64,000 bases of DNA from assembly GCF_003991565.1 (NCBI RefSeq), contig NZ_CP032819.1:992001-1056000 (forward strand), written 5' to 3'. The position numbers and the translations under genes were made by a program. Of this stretch, positions 1 through 8,564 are shown in pieces (the stretch's first letter is position 1; every line of letters starts with the position of its first letter). Under the pieces are notes generated by a model that saw nothing but the letters and a program-made list of their open reading frames with translations, had not been told where the DNA came from and did not search any database. The DNA is from Butyricimonas faecalis (GTDB taxonomy: Bacteria; Bacteroidota; Bacteroidia; Bacteroidales; Marinifilaceae).

Positions 1-277
1 CAAAAGTGAGCGCGACGGCATTCCTGTGTTCGACACACCTGCGGATAAACCGGACAATCAGTGCAGTATCATAGGGAGGATTGCAGAAGACTCGTCCGAA
101 CCAGGGCTGTTGCAGCCCGTCGTCCTCAATGGTATAGTGATGTCGCGCCGTATCCCATGGGCGGTTTACGGGTGAACACGGATCCAGATCGAACGGACCC
201 AGCCTCCGAAGCAGGCAGGGAGGCGTGAGCCATTCGTTCTTTCCGGTAGAAGATTTCCCCTCGAAAGTTACATCCAT
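1..277 (-). CDS. Phage DNA N6-adenine methyltransferase (Dam-like), 3' end cut by window edge
   Basis: Reading the minus strand from the ATG at 277-275 gives 92 codons open to the window edge. The peptide has EWLTPP (residues 15-20), FDLDPCS (29-35) and the methyltransferase motif NPPYD (66-70), the signature of the short phage-type DNA N-6-adenine methyltransferases (PF05869-like). These enzymes methylate adenine in phage DNA, often to evade restriction. The start is 6 nt after the tail-tube stop, so it belongs to the same late operon. The C-terminal part lies outside the window. Family call is firm; target site unknown. Confidence 0.85.
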   Translation of the reverse strand, partial: MDVTFEGKSSTGKNEWLTPPCLLRRLGPFDLDPCSPVNRPWDTARHHYTIEDDGLQQPWFGRVFCNPPYDTALIVRFIRRCVEHRNAVALTF

Positions 278-283
278 GACAGC

Positions 284-739
284 TTAGATTGTATCCCCCG
301 AGCCGATTTGGATATCGAACGGGTTGAGGTCGAATTCATGGGTGATATTGGTATCATCCTGCTGTGACTCGAGACAATCCTCCGTGAAGATGCAACCTTT
401 GAGCGTTACGGTCGTCGTCGTCCAGTCCTCGCCGGCCATCGGGTTGGCAAAGCTGATGATCAGGTCGAACTCTCCGATTTCGAGCAGCGAACCGTACACC
501 GAACGCAACAGCTGCTGCGTGGCATAGTCCATCGTGATGCTCGCCGTATAGGTAATGTTCCCGAAGCCCCTCGACACCGGCCGGCCACCCATGCCGTAAT
601 TACTTTCGACCTTGCGCTTCTTCGACCATTTGATGGCCGACACGCCTTCAAGAGTCGTGGAACCCTCATCGATTCCCAGGGCGGTCGATGACAGGGTTAT
701 CATCGACCACGAGTATGCTACATTGTTGATTATTGCCAT
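284..739 (-). CDS. Phage tail tube protein
   Basis: The protein is 151 aa and is encoded directly after the tail sheath (3-nt gap). Size, beta-rich composition and position fit the tail tube protein of contractile-tailed Mu-like phages, which polymerises inside the sheath around the DNA channel. No catalytic motif is visible. The assignment rests mainly on sheath-tube gene order, which is highly conserved, rather than on a recognised motif. The ATG at 739 is preceded by the sheath stop, suggesting translational coupling. Confidence 0.7.
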   Translation of the reverse strand: MAIINNVAYSWSMITLSSTALGIDEGSTTLEGVSAIKWSKKRKVESNYGMGGRPVSRGFGNITYTASITMDYATQQLLRSVYGSLLEIGEFDLIISFANPMAGEDWTTTTVTLKGCIFTEDCLESQQDDTNITHEFDLNPFDIQIGSGDTI

Positions 740-742
740 ATG

Positions 743-2095
743 CTATGATTTGTTAGCGGTTAATGACAGTCCTTCCTCGACATAAATCTTCACGGCCACG
801 CCCACCGGGACAAGGACATAGGAGATGCGCAGCGTATCGTCCACCAACACGTTCTGGTTAGGATCGATGGTCACGGCATAGCCTGAAATCTCCTGCGCCG
901 CCTGCATCTTGGCCAGTATATCCCCAATGAGTGTTTTGAATGCCGTAATCTTCGACGGGGCGAGAAACCCGGTTGAAGGATTGACCATCAGCGGGGAATT
1001 TACATACGGCAACAGTGCAGCGCGCACGGCTCGGCGGCTCTTGTTGATAGTGCGGTTCCGTGCAATGGTACGGAAATCCCCATGTGAGCATGTCTGGTCT
1101 TTCGAGATGTAGATCCCGTTCTCGCGGCCGGCATACTTGATGGGAAAAATATACCCCTTGTCGTCGAGTTCGTCCAGCAGTGACGGGGAGAGCGACTCGT
1201 ACCGGTTCAGACTGAGGAAGTTCTCTTCCGCCTCGTCGAGGTTGATATCCCCGAACCCCAGTTCTATTTCCTGGAAATCGTCCGCGAAGAGATTGAACTG
1301 CTTGACCCACGCGATGGATTCATGCACGTTGGCCTTTGCTATGGCTCCCATAACCGCTCCCAGAAATCCCACGGGCGTATGGTTCCTGTTGCACATCTGC
1401 ATCGTGGAGATCCTTTCGTGATGCGCCTGGCCGAATATACAGCTGACACGGCTTGATTCACAGATACATGAAGGTATTTTATTCAGGTCAATCTGACGTC
1501 CCTCGGTCGTATCCGCCCCCGTATTGGAAGGATTGGCGGAAAGGATGAGCGAGAGCGGCTGATTCTGTTCCGCAAGCCCCACGGCCACATCATTAAGTCC
1601 CTTTACCAGATTGAGGCTGTACTGCCCCGATACTCCGTTAGCCTTCCACAGCGGCTGCTCCGTCCATATGCCTATCTGGTTGATCATGCCCCCGGCTGCA
1701 CACTGCATGATTTCCAGCGCATTCCAGTTTGCCGAACAGTCCGCGAACATCACGTAGAGTTTCCCCGAACCGCCCGGATTGCCGGACATGCGGAAAAATT
1801 CACGGATATGGTATGCCGGAATGCCATGCAGGAAATTGACATTCATCTCTTCCTCGTCGGTTGCCTCCACACGTTCGATAATGCCGAAATCGTTCACGGC
1901 GGACTTGAACGAGGTGATGTAGCAGACATCGCCGGACTTGAGCTTGGTCTCATTGGTTTTACCGTACCCCTCCGTGAAAAGCGTCGGTTGGAGGGACACG
2001 TCGAACAGCAGTCCCGTCACCTTCTCGCCCGACGAGCCGGTGTCGTAAGGGATATTGCCGTCCACATCCTTGATAAATACATTACCGAGTGCCAT
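743..2095 (-). CDS. Phage tail sheath protein (DUF2586 type)
   Basis: The 450-aa protein resembles the DUF2586 sheath-like proteins of Bacteroidetes Mu-like phages: an N-terminal segment with GNVFIKDVDG, a middle region with conserved Gly/Asn turns, and a C-terminal part (about residues 340-440) with an arginine-rich NRTINKSRRAVRAALLPYV-like stretch followed by an IDPNQNVL segment, as expected for the sheath C-terminal domain that contacts neighbouring subunits. It would form the contractile outer tail. Its stop is followed by the tail tube gene and its ATG overlaps the stop of the 115-aa gene upstream by 1 nt. Confidence 0.8.
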   Translation of the reverse strand: MALGNVFIKDVDGNIPYDTGSSGEKVTGLLFDVSLQPTLFTEGYGKTNETKLKSGDVCYITSFKSAVNDFGIIERVEATDEEEMNVNFLHGIPAYHIREFFRMSGNPGGSGKLYVMFADCSANWNALEIMQCAAGGMINQIGIWTEQPLWKANGVSGQYSLNLVKGLNDVAVGLAEQNQPLSLILSANPSNTGADTTEGRQIDLNKIPSCICESSRVSCIFGQAHHERISTMQMCNRNHTPVGFLGAVMGAIAKANVHESIAWVKQFNLFADDFQEIELGFGDINLDEAEENFLSLNRYESLSPSLLDELDDKGYIFPIKYAGRENGIYISKDQTCSHGDFRTIARNRTINKSRRAVRAALLPYVNSPLMVNPSTGFLAPSKITAFKTLIGDILAKMQAAQEISGYAVTIDPNQNVLVDDTLRISYVLVPVGVAVKIYVEEGLSLTANKS

Positions 2096-2442
2096 TATGA
2101 TTTCTTTTTAAGTTCGTTGTAGAAAGGATTCCTGTAGAGGATGGCCTTGCCCCTGATGGCGGCGGCCGTGTCCGGCGCATAGGTTCCCCCGTGCGTGTCG
2201 ATGTACAGCGACGGATATGCCGGGAACTTTTTCAGCAGGGCCAGGATGTGAGGTTCCGTCGTCTCCTCCGTCTCTGTATCCTCTTTCTTCCCGGTCTTGA
2301 CCGGCTGCCTGTCTTCAGCCTCGCCGCCTGTCCCGTGGTTTTCCGATACCGATTCCGGAACGTCCACCGTCCGGGTCTCCGGTGCAGGAATGTTATTGTT
2401 GTCTGTCTGCGGAGTCTCCTCCGTGTTGATTTTCTTTGCCAT
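2095..2442 (-). CDS. Small phage structural protein, disordered N-terminus
   Basis: 115 aa. Residues 1-65 are rich in Glu, Thr, Pro and Asn and look disordered; residues 66-115 form a compact part with FPAYPSLYIDTHGG. It lies between capsid and sheath genes, the usual place of head-completion or connector proteins in Mu-like phages. I do not recognise a specific family. Start chosen at the ATG 2442; the stop overlaps the next start by 1 nt. Confidence 0.6.
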   Translation of the reverse strand: MAKKINTEETPQTDNNNIPAPETRTVDVPESVSENHGTGGEAEDRQPVKTGKKEDTETEETTEPHILALLKKFPAYPSLYIDTHGGTYAPDTAAAIRGKAILYRNPFYNELKKKS

Positions 2443-2517
2443 AACAGTAGAATGAAAATGGGGAACGGGGCCTTGCCTCCGCTCCCCGGGTGGATATTGT
2501 GAATGAAGAAAGGTGTG

Positions 2518-3567
2518 TTATTCGCTCTTCTTGTAGGCGGTATGCACCACGATCTCCGCCGGACGGACGATGTTCACGTCCATTTTCATGCGCATCTGAA
2601 AAAAGAACAGCTCGGAGTTGGCCTGCAGACGGTCGATTTTCAGGATGTCCGTATCGTTCGCGTAATCCACTCCCATCCACAGGTTGGAGTCCATGCCGGT
2701 GGAGAACTCGCCGAGCACCATCGTGTGTTCGGGGATTCCCACGATCGGGATGACGCGCTTGCCCTTGAAGCGATAGCGGTTGACCTCGGTGTTCTCGGAG
2801 TACTTGACCTGCTTGTCCGAGATATACTGGTCATACGCGTCCCAAGCGTCCCATCCGACCACAAAGGACAAGGATGTCTTCTTTCGTATCTGCTTCGGAC
2901 ATTTCTTCCACATCGCATAGAGTGCCGCTTCCACCGCCGCCCCGTCCGTCAGCTCGGTCGTTCCCGAAACGATACACTGCCCTCCGGCAACCACTTCGGC
3001 ATCGGTGGAGTTCACATTGTCAAGGATGCGCTTGATGACCCCGTCAAAATACTTCTCCTTGTTGGCCCCGATTTTCGTGCAGCCTTCCGGTGCGGTAATC
3101 TTGGCCGCCGTCTCGCCTCCGCGTGCGGAGGTCCAGATGGCATTTCCGATATACTCGTTTTTCTTGTCCATAAGGAGACGGAGCATCGTCGCCTGGATTT
3201 TCGGATCGAGTTCTCGGAACACGAGATTGCCTTCCGGTTGCGCGAAACGCCAGTATTTTTCGTAGTCCCTCGGGTTAAACTCGAGATAGACCATAAAATC
3301 GGACGGTTCGAGGTGACGTTCGGTGAGCTGGTACTCGTTCGTGCCGTCACTGCCCTTGGCCCCGTGGATGGGCTGCGGGGTTGGCATATTGTCCTGAATG
3401 ATGTTGCCCAGCTTGATGGCAGGAAGCGTGTAGCGGTGCTGGATGCCCGTCTTGATATGGATCAGTCCCTCCCGGACCGTATCATTGCCCTGCACGGTAT
3501 AGGTCAGCAAGTCCTCAAGCACTTCGCCGCTATACCCGTTTTGAAGAAAGTTTACTGTATCAGCCAT
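2518..3567 (-). CDS. Phage major capsid protein
   Basis: 349 aa, the usual length for an HK97-fold major capsid protein of Mu-like phages. It follows the protease/scaffold gene, as the capsid gene normally does. The C-terminal third (about 255-345) has the pattern of an axial domain returning to the peripheral domain, with VVGWDAWDAY, then a PIVGIPEH turn and a final MKMDVNIVRPAEIVVH-like strand pair. It forms the head shell. No N-terminal delta domain is seen, which agrees with a separate scaffold. Confidence 0.8.
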   Translation of the reverse strand: MADTVNFLQNGYSGEVLEDLLTYTVQGNDTVREGLIHIKTGIQHRYTLPAIKLGNIIQDNMPTPQPIHGAKGSDGTNEYQLTERHLEPSDFMVYLEFNPRDYEKYWRFAQPEGNLVFRELDPKIQATMLRLLMDKKNEYIGNAIWTSARGGETAAKITAPEGCTKIGANKEKYFDGVIKRILDNVNSTDAEVVAGGQCIVSGTTELTDGAAVEAALYAMWKKCPKQIRKKTSLSFVVGWDAWDAYDQYISDKQVKYSENTEVNRYRFKGKRVIPIVGIPEHTMVLGEFSTGMDSNLWMGVDYANDTDILKIDRLQANSELFFFQMRMKMDVNIVRPAEIVVHTAYKKSE

Positions 3568-3693
3568 TGTCGTTTTAAGTTTTCCGTTGAAGAATGAAAC
3601 TCGGCCGACTGGCGGATACCTGCTGTTTCCGCGCGAGACACTGCGGTCTCCGGCATGTCAGTTAAAATCGGGCGTCTGCCCGCGGGTGGCCTG

Positions 3694-4938
3694 TCAGAGC
3701 TTTCGGAACTTGAAATCCGCGCCGACCACTTCCGCCACCTTCTCGGCCATCAGCTGTTCGGCGGTCTTTGTCGCTTCCGCCGTGGCCTGGATGTTGGCAG
3801 GGTCATCGGCGATTTCCTTCGAGATTTTCTCCCGTGCGGGAATGGAAGCCAGCGTGCTTTCCGCCAACTCGAAGTTGGAACCGGCCATCTCCACCCACTG
3901 CGTTTTCGCCTCACGGTCAATCTTGCCTTCGGCAATGGCGTTCTCCACCAGTGTCTCGATGCGGGAGGCCAGCTCGTCCTTCTCTTTCTGCTCGTAGGCG
4001 GAGAGGCGCGCCGTCGCTGTGTCCAGGTCTTTCTGCAAGTTCCGGATGGCGGCATCCTTGCCGGCGATGACGGTCTGCGCGTCGCTCAGTGATTTCTGTA
4101 TTTCTCTGTATTTGGGCTCTATCGCGGCCAGTTCGGAGATACGTGCCATCACGTCCTTGACCTCCCCGTCCTTCATTCCCAGAGAGGCGGCAATCGCCCC
4201 GTACTCAATGCTCTGTGTCTTGTTTTCGTTTTCCATATCGTTTTCCGTTTCTGTAAGAGTAGGTCCAATGCCGTTGAAAGGTTTATTTCCCGCGCTGACA
4301 CGGCTCATCAACTCCTGGATGGCGGTCGTATCGGTCAATCCTTCTATCTGGTCATGCACTTTACGGCAGAGCTGCTTCGAAGTATGGATGACATGCTCCG
4401 CAGGGATGATACCGGCCTTGACGGCAGCCTGTGCGTCGAAATAGGTTCCGTCCTTGCCGGCCTGTCCGTCCATGATGGTCCGTACATGCTCCGCTTTCAG
4501 GCCGAACCGTTTCCGGTAAATCGTCTCGATCTGTTTGGTAAAAGCCAATACCATGTCCGACGGTTCCCCGCCGTCATCGTCCGGCAACATCGGGTTATGG
4601 ATCATCAGTATGGCATAATCACGCATGAGAGAACGCTTGCCTGCCGCCCAGATGATGGAGGCCATCGATGCAGCGACCCCTTCGATGATACACTCCGTAT
4701 CCACCGTGGCATTGGCGATGGTGGAATAGGTGGACATGCCGTAAAGGACACTGCCGCCCTCCGAATTGATCAACACGCGGATACAGGAGGGACGGACGAT
4801 ATTTTCCAGGAAGTCGAACTCGTCATTGAAACGTGAGGTCGTCTCTTCCGTCACACGTCCGAAGAAACGGATGACAGCCGGCTGGCCTTCTTTCGCCTCT
4901 CCGACGACATATTGAAGTGTGTTCATATCCATATGCAA
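3694..4938 (-). CDS. Prohead protease (ClpP/S49-like) fused to scaffold
   Basis: 414 aa. Residues 1-200 are a ClpP-like serine protease domain: oxyanion GG at 61-62, nucleophile Ser91 in VAASMAS, and His114 in LMIHNP. Residues 230-414 are Glu/Ala/Lys-rich and predicted coiled coil (for example 270-330), typical of a head scaffold. In Mu-like phages such a fusion cleaves itself and the scaffold during head maturation. It lies upstream of the capsid gene. A second ATG (codon 5) is a possible start. Confidence 0.85.
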   Translation of the reverse strand: MHMDMNTLQYVVGEAKEGQPAVIRFFGRVTEETTSRFNDEFDFLENIVRPSCIRVLINSEGGSVLYGMSTYSTIANATVDTECIIEGVAASMASIIWAAGKRSLMRDYAILMIHNPMLPDDDGGEPSDMVLAFTKQIETIYRKRFGLKAEHVRTIMDGQAGKDGTYFDAQAAVKAGIIPAEHVIHTSKQLCRKVHDQIEGLTDTTAIQELMSRVSAGNKPFNGIGPTLTETENDMENENKTQSIEYGAIAASLGMKDGEVKDVMARISELAAIEPKYREIQKSLSDAQTVIAGKDAAIRNLQKDLDTATARLSAYEQKEKDELASRIETLVENAIAEGKIDREAKTQWVEMAGSNFELAESTLASIPAREKISKEIADDPANIQATAEATKTAEQLMAEKVAEVVGADFKFRKL

Positions 4939-4989
4939 GGGTTATTTGAACAAGAGTAGGCGGTGGGAAAAGAAAAGGTTTTGCACCAC

Positions 4990-5067
4990 TATTTATGGAA
5001 GTAAAAATGCGATAATACCCATATTTATGGAAATAATATTTGGAAAAATTTCGTATTTATGGAAATA
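4990..5067 (+). repeat. Three 14-bp direct repeats at an exact 32-bp period
   Basis: TATTTATGGAARTA occurs at 4990-5003, 5022-5035 and 5054-5067. The two spacings are exactly 32 bp, close to three helical turns, so the copies lie on one face of the DNA. The third copy lies between the -33-like and -7 boxes of the promoter of the downstream AAA ATPase gene. This looks like an operator array; the binding protein is unknown. Confidence 0.75.
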
Positions 5068-5079
5068 GAGTTATTTTTG
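5049..5079 (+). promoter_or_regulatory. Bacteroidetes-type promoter of the DUF4143 ATPase gene
   Basis: TTTC at 5049-5052 (consensus TTTG) and TATTTTTG at 5072-5079 (consensus TAnnTTTG) are separated by 19 nt, the Bacteroidetes primary sigma spacing. The gene starts 20 nt further on, leaving a short leader. One operator repeat fills the spacer, which suggests repression by steric block. Confidence 0.6.
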
Positions 5080-5099
5080 CAGTATAATAAAAATGAATT

Positions 5100-6368
5100 A
5101 TGAATACACATACACTACTGTCAATAGTAGCAGACCAGCGTGAGGAGTTGCTGGCGAATGATTACTCGGAACTGTGCCCGCGTCCTGAAGAATCACAACT
5201 TGATCCGAAGAGCAATCGGGCTCAGGTGGTAATAGGAGTCAGAAGATGTGGCAAATCCACCCTATGCGAAATGTTCCTTAAACGAAAGGGGATCGAATTT
5301 GCTTATGTGAATTTTGATGATGACCGGATGAAGGATATGAAGGCAGACGACTTGGACCGTTTGCTCGAAGCATTATATATGACATACGGTGACTTCAAAT
5401 ATCTGTTCCTTGATGAGATACAGAATATAGAAGGCTGGCCGTTGTTTGTCAACAGATTGCTTCGCCAGAAGATGCACCTGTTTATTACGGGTTCTAACTC
5501 TAAATTACTCAGTAAGGAATTGAGCACACACCTGACCGGAAGAAACAATAAGGTGGAACTCTATCCGTTCTCATTCTCGGAGTACAGCGAGATGAAGAGG
5601 ATTGATATGACCTCTCTGTCAACCAAAGCGAAAGGCTTTCGTAAAAGTGCCCTGCACGAATACCTTCAGCAAGGCGGATTCCCTGAACTGTTCAACGAGA
5701 GCAACAGAAGAGGCTATATAAACGGATTATTGGATGCCATTATCAAAAACGATATAGCAAAACGCTTCAAGGTCCGCAATGTGGAGGCTCTGCGAAGAAT
5801 CGCCGCCTATCTTGCCGACAATTACTGTCAGGAGTTTGTTGCCAAGACAGTCGGTGAACTGTTCGGAGTATCAAACCATACGGCGGAGAACTATTATTCA
5901 TACCTCAAGGAGGCATTTTTATTGATAGGTATCAACCGGTTCTCATACAAGAGCAAAGAGCGTGTGAGAAACGAGAAAGTATATGTTGTGGATACGGCAT
6001 TCGTTACAGAACGTGAAGAAAACTTCTCATTGGAGAATCTTGGCTGGAAACTGGAGAATGTTGTATGTATTGAATTGTTGCGTCGCTATAAGCCTCTGTT
6101 CTGCGATGTGTTTTATTACAAGGAGGAATCCTCGCAGGTTGATTTTGTCATAGCGAAAGACGGCAATGTACGGGAGTTGATACAGGTATCGTATGATATT
6201 TCCACTGAAAAGACACGCAATAGAGAGATAAGAGGATTGAAGAACGCTGCCAAGAAATTAAAGTGTAATAATCTAACACTTATAACCTTTGAAGAGCATG
6301 AAACAATTGAAGAGGATGGCTACACCATAAATGTCATTCCAGCTACAGAGTGGTTACTTCCCCAATAA
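5100..6368 (+). CDS. AAA ATPase with DUF4143 C-terminal domain
   Basis: 422 aa. Walker A GVRRCGKST at 46-54, Walker B YLFLDEIQ at 101-108 and a sensor-like ITGSNSKLL follow the AAA_14 order; the C-terminal part has the DUF4143 wHTH plus a restriction-nuclease-like segment (SSQVDFVIAKDG, then QVSYD). These proteins are very common in Bacteroidetes accessory DNA; their function is not established, with defence or toxin-like roles proposed. Here it stands alone, opposite to and inside a phage structural operon, with its own operator-bearing promoter, so it is a moron-type gene acquired by the prophage. Confidence 0.9.
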   Translation: MNTHTLLSIVADQREELLANDYSELCPRPEESQLDPKSNRAQVVIGVRRCGKSTLCEMFLKRKGIEFAYVNFDDDRMKDMKADDLDRLLEALYMTYGDFKYLFLDEIQNIEGWPLFVNRLLRQKMHLFITGSNSKLLSKELSTHLTGRNNKVELYPFSFSEYSEMKRIDMTSLSTKAKGFRKSALHEYLQQGGFPELFNESNRRGYINGLLDAIIKNDIAKRFKVRNVEALRRIAAYLADNYCQEFVAKTVGELFGVSNHTAENYYSYLKEAFLLIGINRFSYKSKERVRNEKVYVVDTAFVTEREENFSLENLGWKLENVVCIELLRRYKPLFCDVFYYKEESSQVDFVIAKDGNVRELIQVSYDISTEKTRNREIRGLKNAAKKLKCNNLTLITFEEHETIEEDGYTINVIPATEWLLPQ

Positions 6369-6444
6369 ACGAATTGTTTGAATTGCAGACTAATTGCACT
6401 GTTTGTCTCAAGGTCAAGGGGCGGGAAAATGCTCTATATGAATT

Positions 6445-7149
6445 TCATTTTTCCGGTCCGGTATCCGAAAAACCGGATACCTCGTCATGTTCCGGACGTG
6501 GATGGAAACCGTGCCCGCCGCTGTCATGCTGCGGTGCATCGCTGTGCTGGGTGAACGGGGGCATGACCACATATCTTTTTACCCAGTCCCTGTATTTCCA
6601 TGCGGAGGACTCCCTGAACCATACCTCGTAGTCTATCCAGTACGCCTGCAACATATTGGTGGAGAGCGGCATGTCAAAGTAGGTCAGGTTGCACCGCTCG
6701 CTCAGCGCCGGTTCATGGTTCTTGGCATCCTGTATGGCTACATTGAGCCGCTGGAAGACCAGAAACGCCTCGCACTCTTTGTCTTCATCCGCATTGTTGA
6801 GTGTATTCAGGACAAACCGCACACGCATGGTGGCGCGTCCTTCTCCGATACGCTGCTGCTGTACCAGGTACCTCACGTTGATAAAGTGGATGAACACGGC
6901 AGGGAACGCGATTTCATACTCCGTGTTGTCGCCACGGACGATGCGGGCGAACTGGCCGTTGTCGATGGCGACGGTTTTGAACAGGGGCGGCGACAACGGG
7001 TCGTCCGGATTCTCCCGCAGGGTCAGGACAGCCCGCTTAACGGCCCGGTATATCTCCACGAAAGGGTTTGCGGAAACTTCTTCAGGCAGGCTCTCCGCCG
7101 GTGTTGACGGTTGTGCGGACTGTGGTGCGGGGTGTTTGTCTTTTATCAT
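6445..7149 (-). CDS. Phage structural protein of unknown role
   Basis: 234 aa, with a proline-rich N-terminus (about 1-25) and a His/Pro/Gly-rich tail (205-234). The core, about 28-200, is mixed alpha/beta. It overlaps the virion morphogenesis gene by 4 nt, so it is part of the same operon. By position in Mu-like phages it could be a head-tail joining or tail-terminator protein, but I see no diagnostic motif. The ATPase gene is inserted just downstream of it. Confidence 0.65.
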   Translation of the reverse strand: MIKDKHPAPQSAQPSTPAESLPEEVSANPFVEIYRAVKRAVLTLRENPDDPLSPPLFKTVAIDNGQFARIVRGDNTEYEIAFPAVFIHFINVRYLVQQQRIGEGRATMRVRFVLNTLNNADEDKECEAFLVFQRLNVAIQDAKNHEPALSERCNLTYFDMPLSTNMLQAYWIDYEVWFRESSAWKYRDWVKRYVVMPPFTQHSDAPQHDSGGHGFHPRPEHDEVSGFSDTGPEK

Positions 7150-7724
7150 AACGGCTGGTGTGGAAATCCTTTAAAAATCATATCTATAAAATGGGCGGCG
7201 ATATAGTCGTCCGTCTTCGGTGAAAATCCGATGAACTGCCGGTGTACGGGACGGCGCGTGGAATACTGGTTTACCGTGTACAACCCGAACTTCGGATCGG
7301 TATTGTGTATGGCGGCATAATGCCCGTAACGCTCCTTACTGCGTCCCCGCTTGCCCTTGACGGGAAAGCTCTTTTCCGTAGTCCACATGCAATACCTGGC
7401 GCCTTTCCGGAAGATGCGCGTACGGTCCGAACGCCGTCCCACTATATCTGTCCGGCCGGCTTCCGACTGTATGCTCCGGGCCAGAGTCCCCGTATCGTTC
7501 ATGGCCGGATGGGTGAACCTCTTTCCCCATTTGGAGGTACGAGGTGCCCATTTGCCGCCGTTGAATCCCCCCGAAGCGAATGAGGACACGAACTGCTGCC
7601 TGGTATAGTCACCGGCAGCCGTTGCGAAATCGAATACATTGAACTCCAGCCGGCTGGCCATGACGCGCGTACTGGTCCTGCTTACCCAGTGGCTGCAGAA
7701 CTCATCAAGCGTTATCTTGGGCAT
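7146..7724 (-). CDS. Phage virion morphogenesis protein (gpG-like)
   Basis: 192 aa. The N-terminal helix region is followed by GGKWAPR at about 53-59, then HPAMNDTGTLARSI (72-85) and HYAAIHN; the W-x-P-x plus 'L-x-DTGxLxxSI' pattern is the hallmark of the phage virion morphogenesis / gpS-gpG family, which acts in head-tail joining. It overlaps both neighbours by a few nucleotides. Confidence comes from the motif plus position after the MuF-like gene. Confidence 0.75.
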   Translation of the reverse strand: MPKITLDEFCSHWVSRTSTRVMASRLEFNVFDFATAAGDYTRQQFVSSFASGGFNGGKWAPRTSKWGKRFTHPAMNDTGTLARSIQSEAGRTDIVGRRSDRTRIFRKGARYCMWTTEKSFPVKGKRGRSKERYGHYAAIHNTDPKFGLYTVNQYSTRRPVHRQFIGFSPKTDDYIAAHFIDMIFKGFPHQPL

Positions 7725-8340
7725 AGGCGAATTTCCCTTTAATGCGTTTCACAATATCATTCATGTAACCCGGAAGCGGGACGGAGAAATAGCGGTGTGC
7801 ATCGGAAAAGATACGCCCGCCTGTAGCCAGGCTCTCCCGGAAGACCGGATCCACCTTTTCCAGATAGCCTCCCTTATCCGGCAAAGCCGCCCGGACAGCG
7901 GCGAACCCTTCCGTGACCAGAAAGCAGCGGCATCCCCATTCGATCGGCGGTATCAGCTCCGGAGGAAACTCCGACTTGCGGAAGGAAAGCCCTTCCAATG
8001 AAAGATGCCAGGCACGTACCCGTTCGTCACCTTGTGTCATGTAGGTCAGGACGCTGTCCATATTCACCGCCATCCACCATGCGGCCATCGAGGCCGCGAA
8101 GAATACCTGGCTGTTCTCTTCCTCCGCATGGACGAGATTGTACCTGCGGCATATCTTTTCGTATGCCTCCATGTCCTGTTCATCCGCCGTATCGGGCAGT
8201 TCCCCGAGCATGGCATACTCCTCTGCCGCAGCAAAATCCACCAGGTTGTCTATGGCTGCAATCAGGATGTCACGCTGCTGCCGTTCCCTCTCTGTTGTAA
8301 AGGAGTTGTGATTTCTCAGTATCTCCAATGCGCGGTCCAT
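7705..8340 (-). CDS. Phage head morphogenesis protein (MuF-like C-terminal part)
   Basis: From the ATG at 8340 the protein is 211 aa. TQGDERVRAWH, PPIEWGCRC and the spacing between them match the MuF/gp30 minor head domain (phage_Mu_F), a portal-associated head protein often injected with DNA. The same frame stays open for at least 75 further codons upstream, back to and into the portal stop at 8565, and those codons look like real protein (a helical segment EYRVIFDAFRRLILYW). No ATG, GTG or TTG occurs between 8341 and 8564, so the true start may be a rare codon such as the ATA overlapping the portal stop, or lie inside the portal gene. Confidence 0.75.
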   Translation of the reverse strand: MDRALEILRNHNSFTTERERQQRDILIAAIDNLVDFAAAEEYAMLGELPDTADEQDMEAYEKICRRYNLVHAEEENSQVFFAASMAAWWMAVNMDSVLTYMTQGDERVRAWHLSLEGLSFRKSEFPPELIPPIEWGCRCFLVTEGFAAVRAALPDKGGYLEKVDPVFRESLATGGRIFSDAHRYFSVPLPGYMNDIVKRIKGKFAYAQDNA

Positions 8341-8564
8341 GTCGATTCGCAGACCTGTCAGCGCACGGTCTATGAGGAAAGAGGCACGCAGGGTGATGAT
8401 GTCCTCTATAATGTCGAGACGTTCCGCACTGTTCTCCCAATAGAGGATCAGCCTGCGGAATGCATCGAAAATGACACGATACTCCTTTCCTGTATCGGAT
8501 TCCGTGGTTGCAGATGCCCTGACAGCCCTGAACGGAGCGTTGTCCGGGAGCGGAAGGCAGGCTT

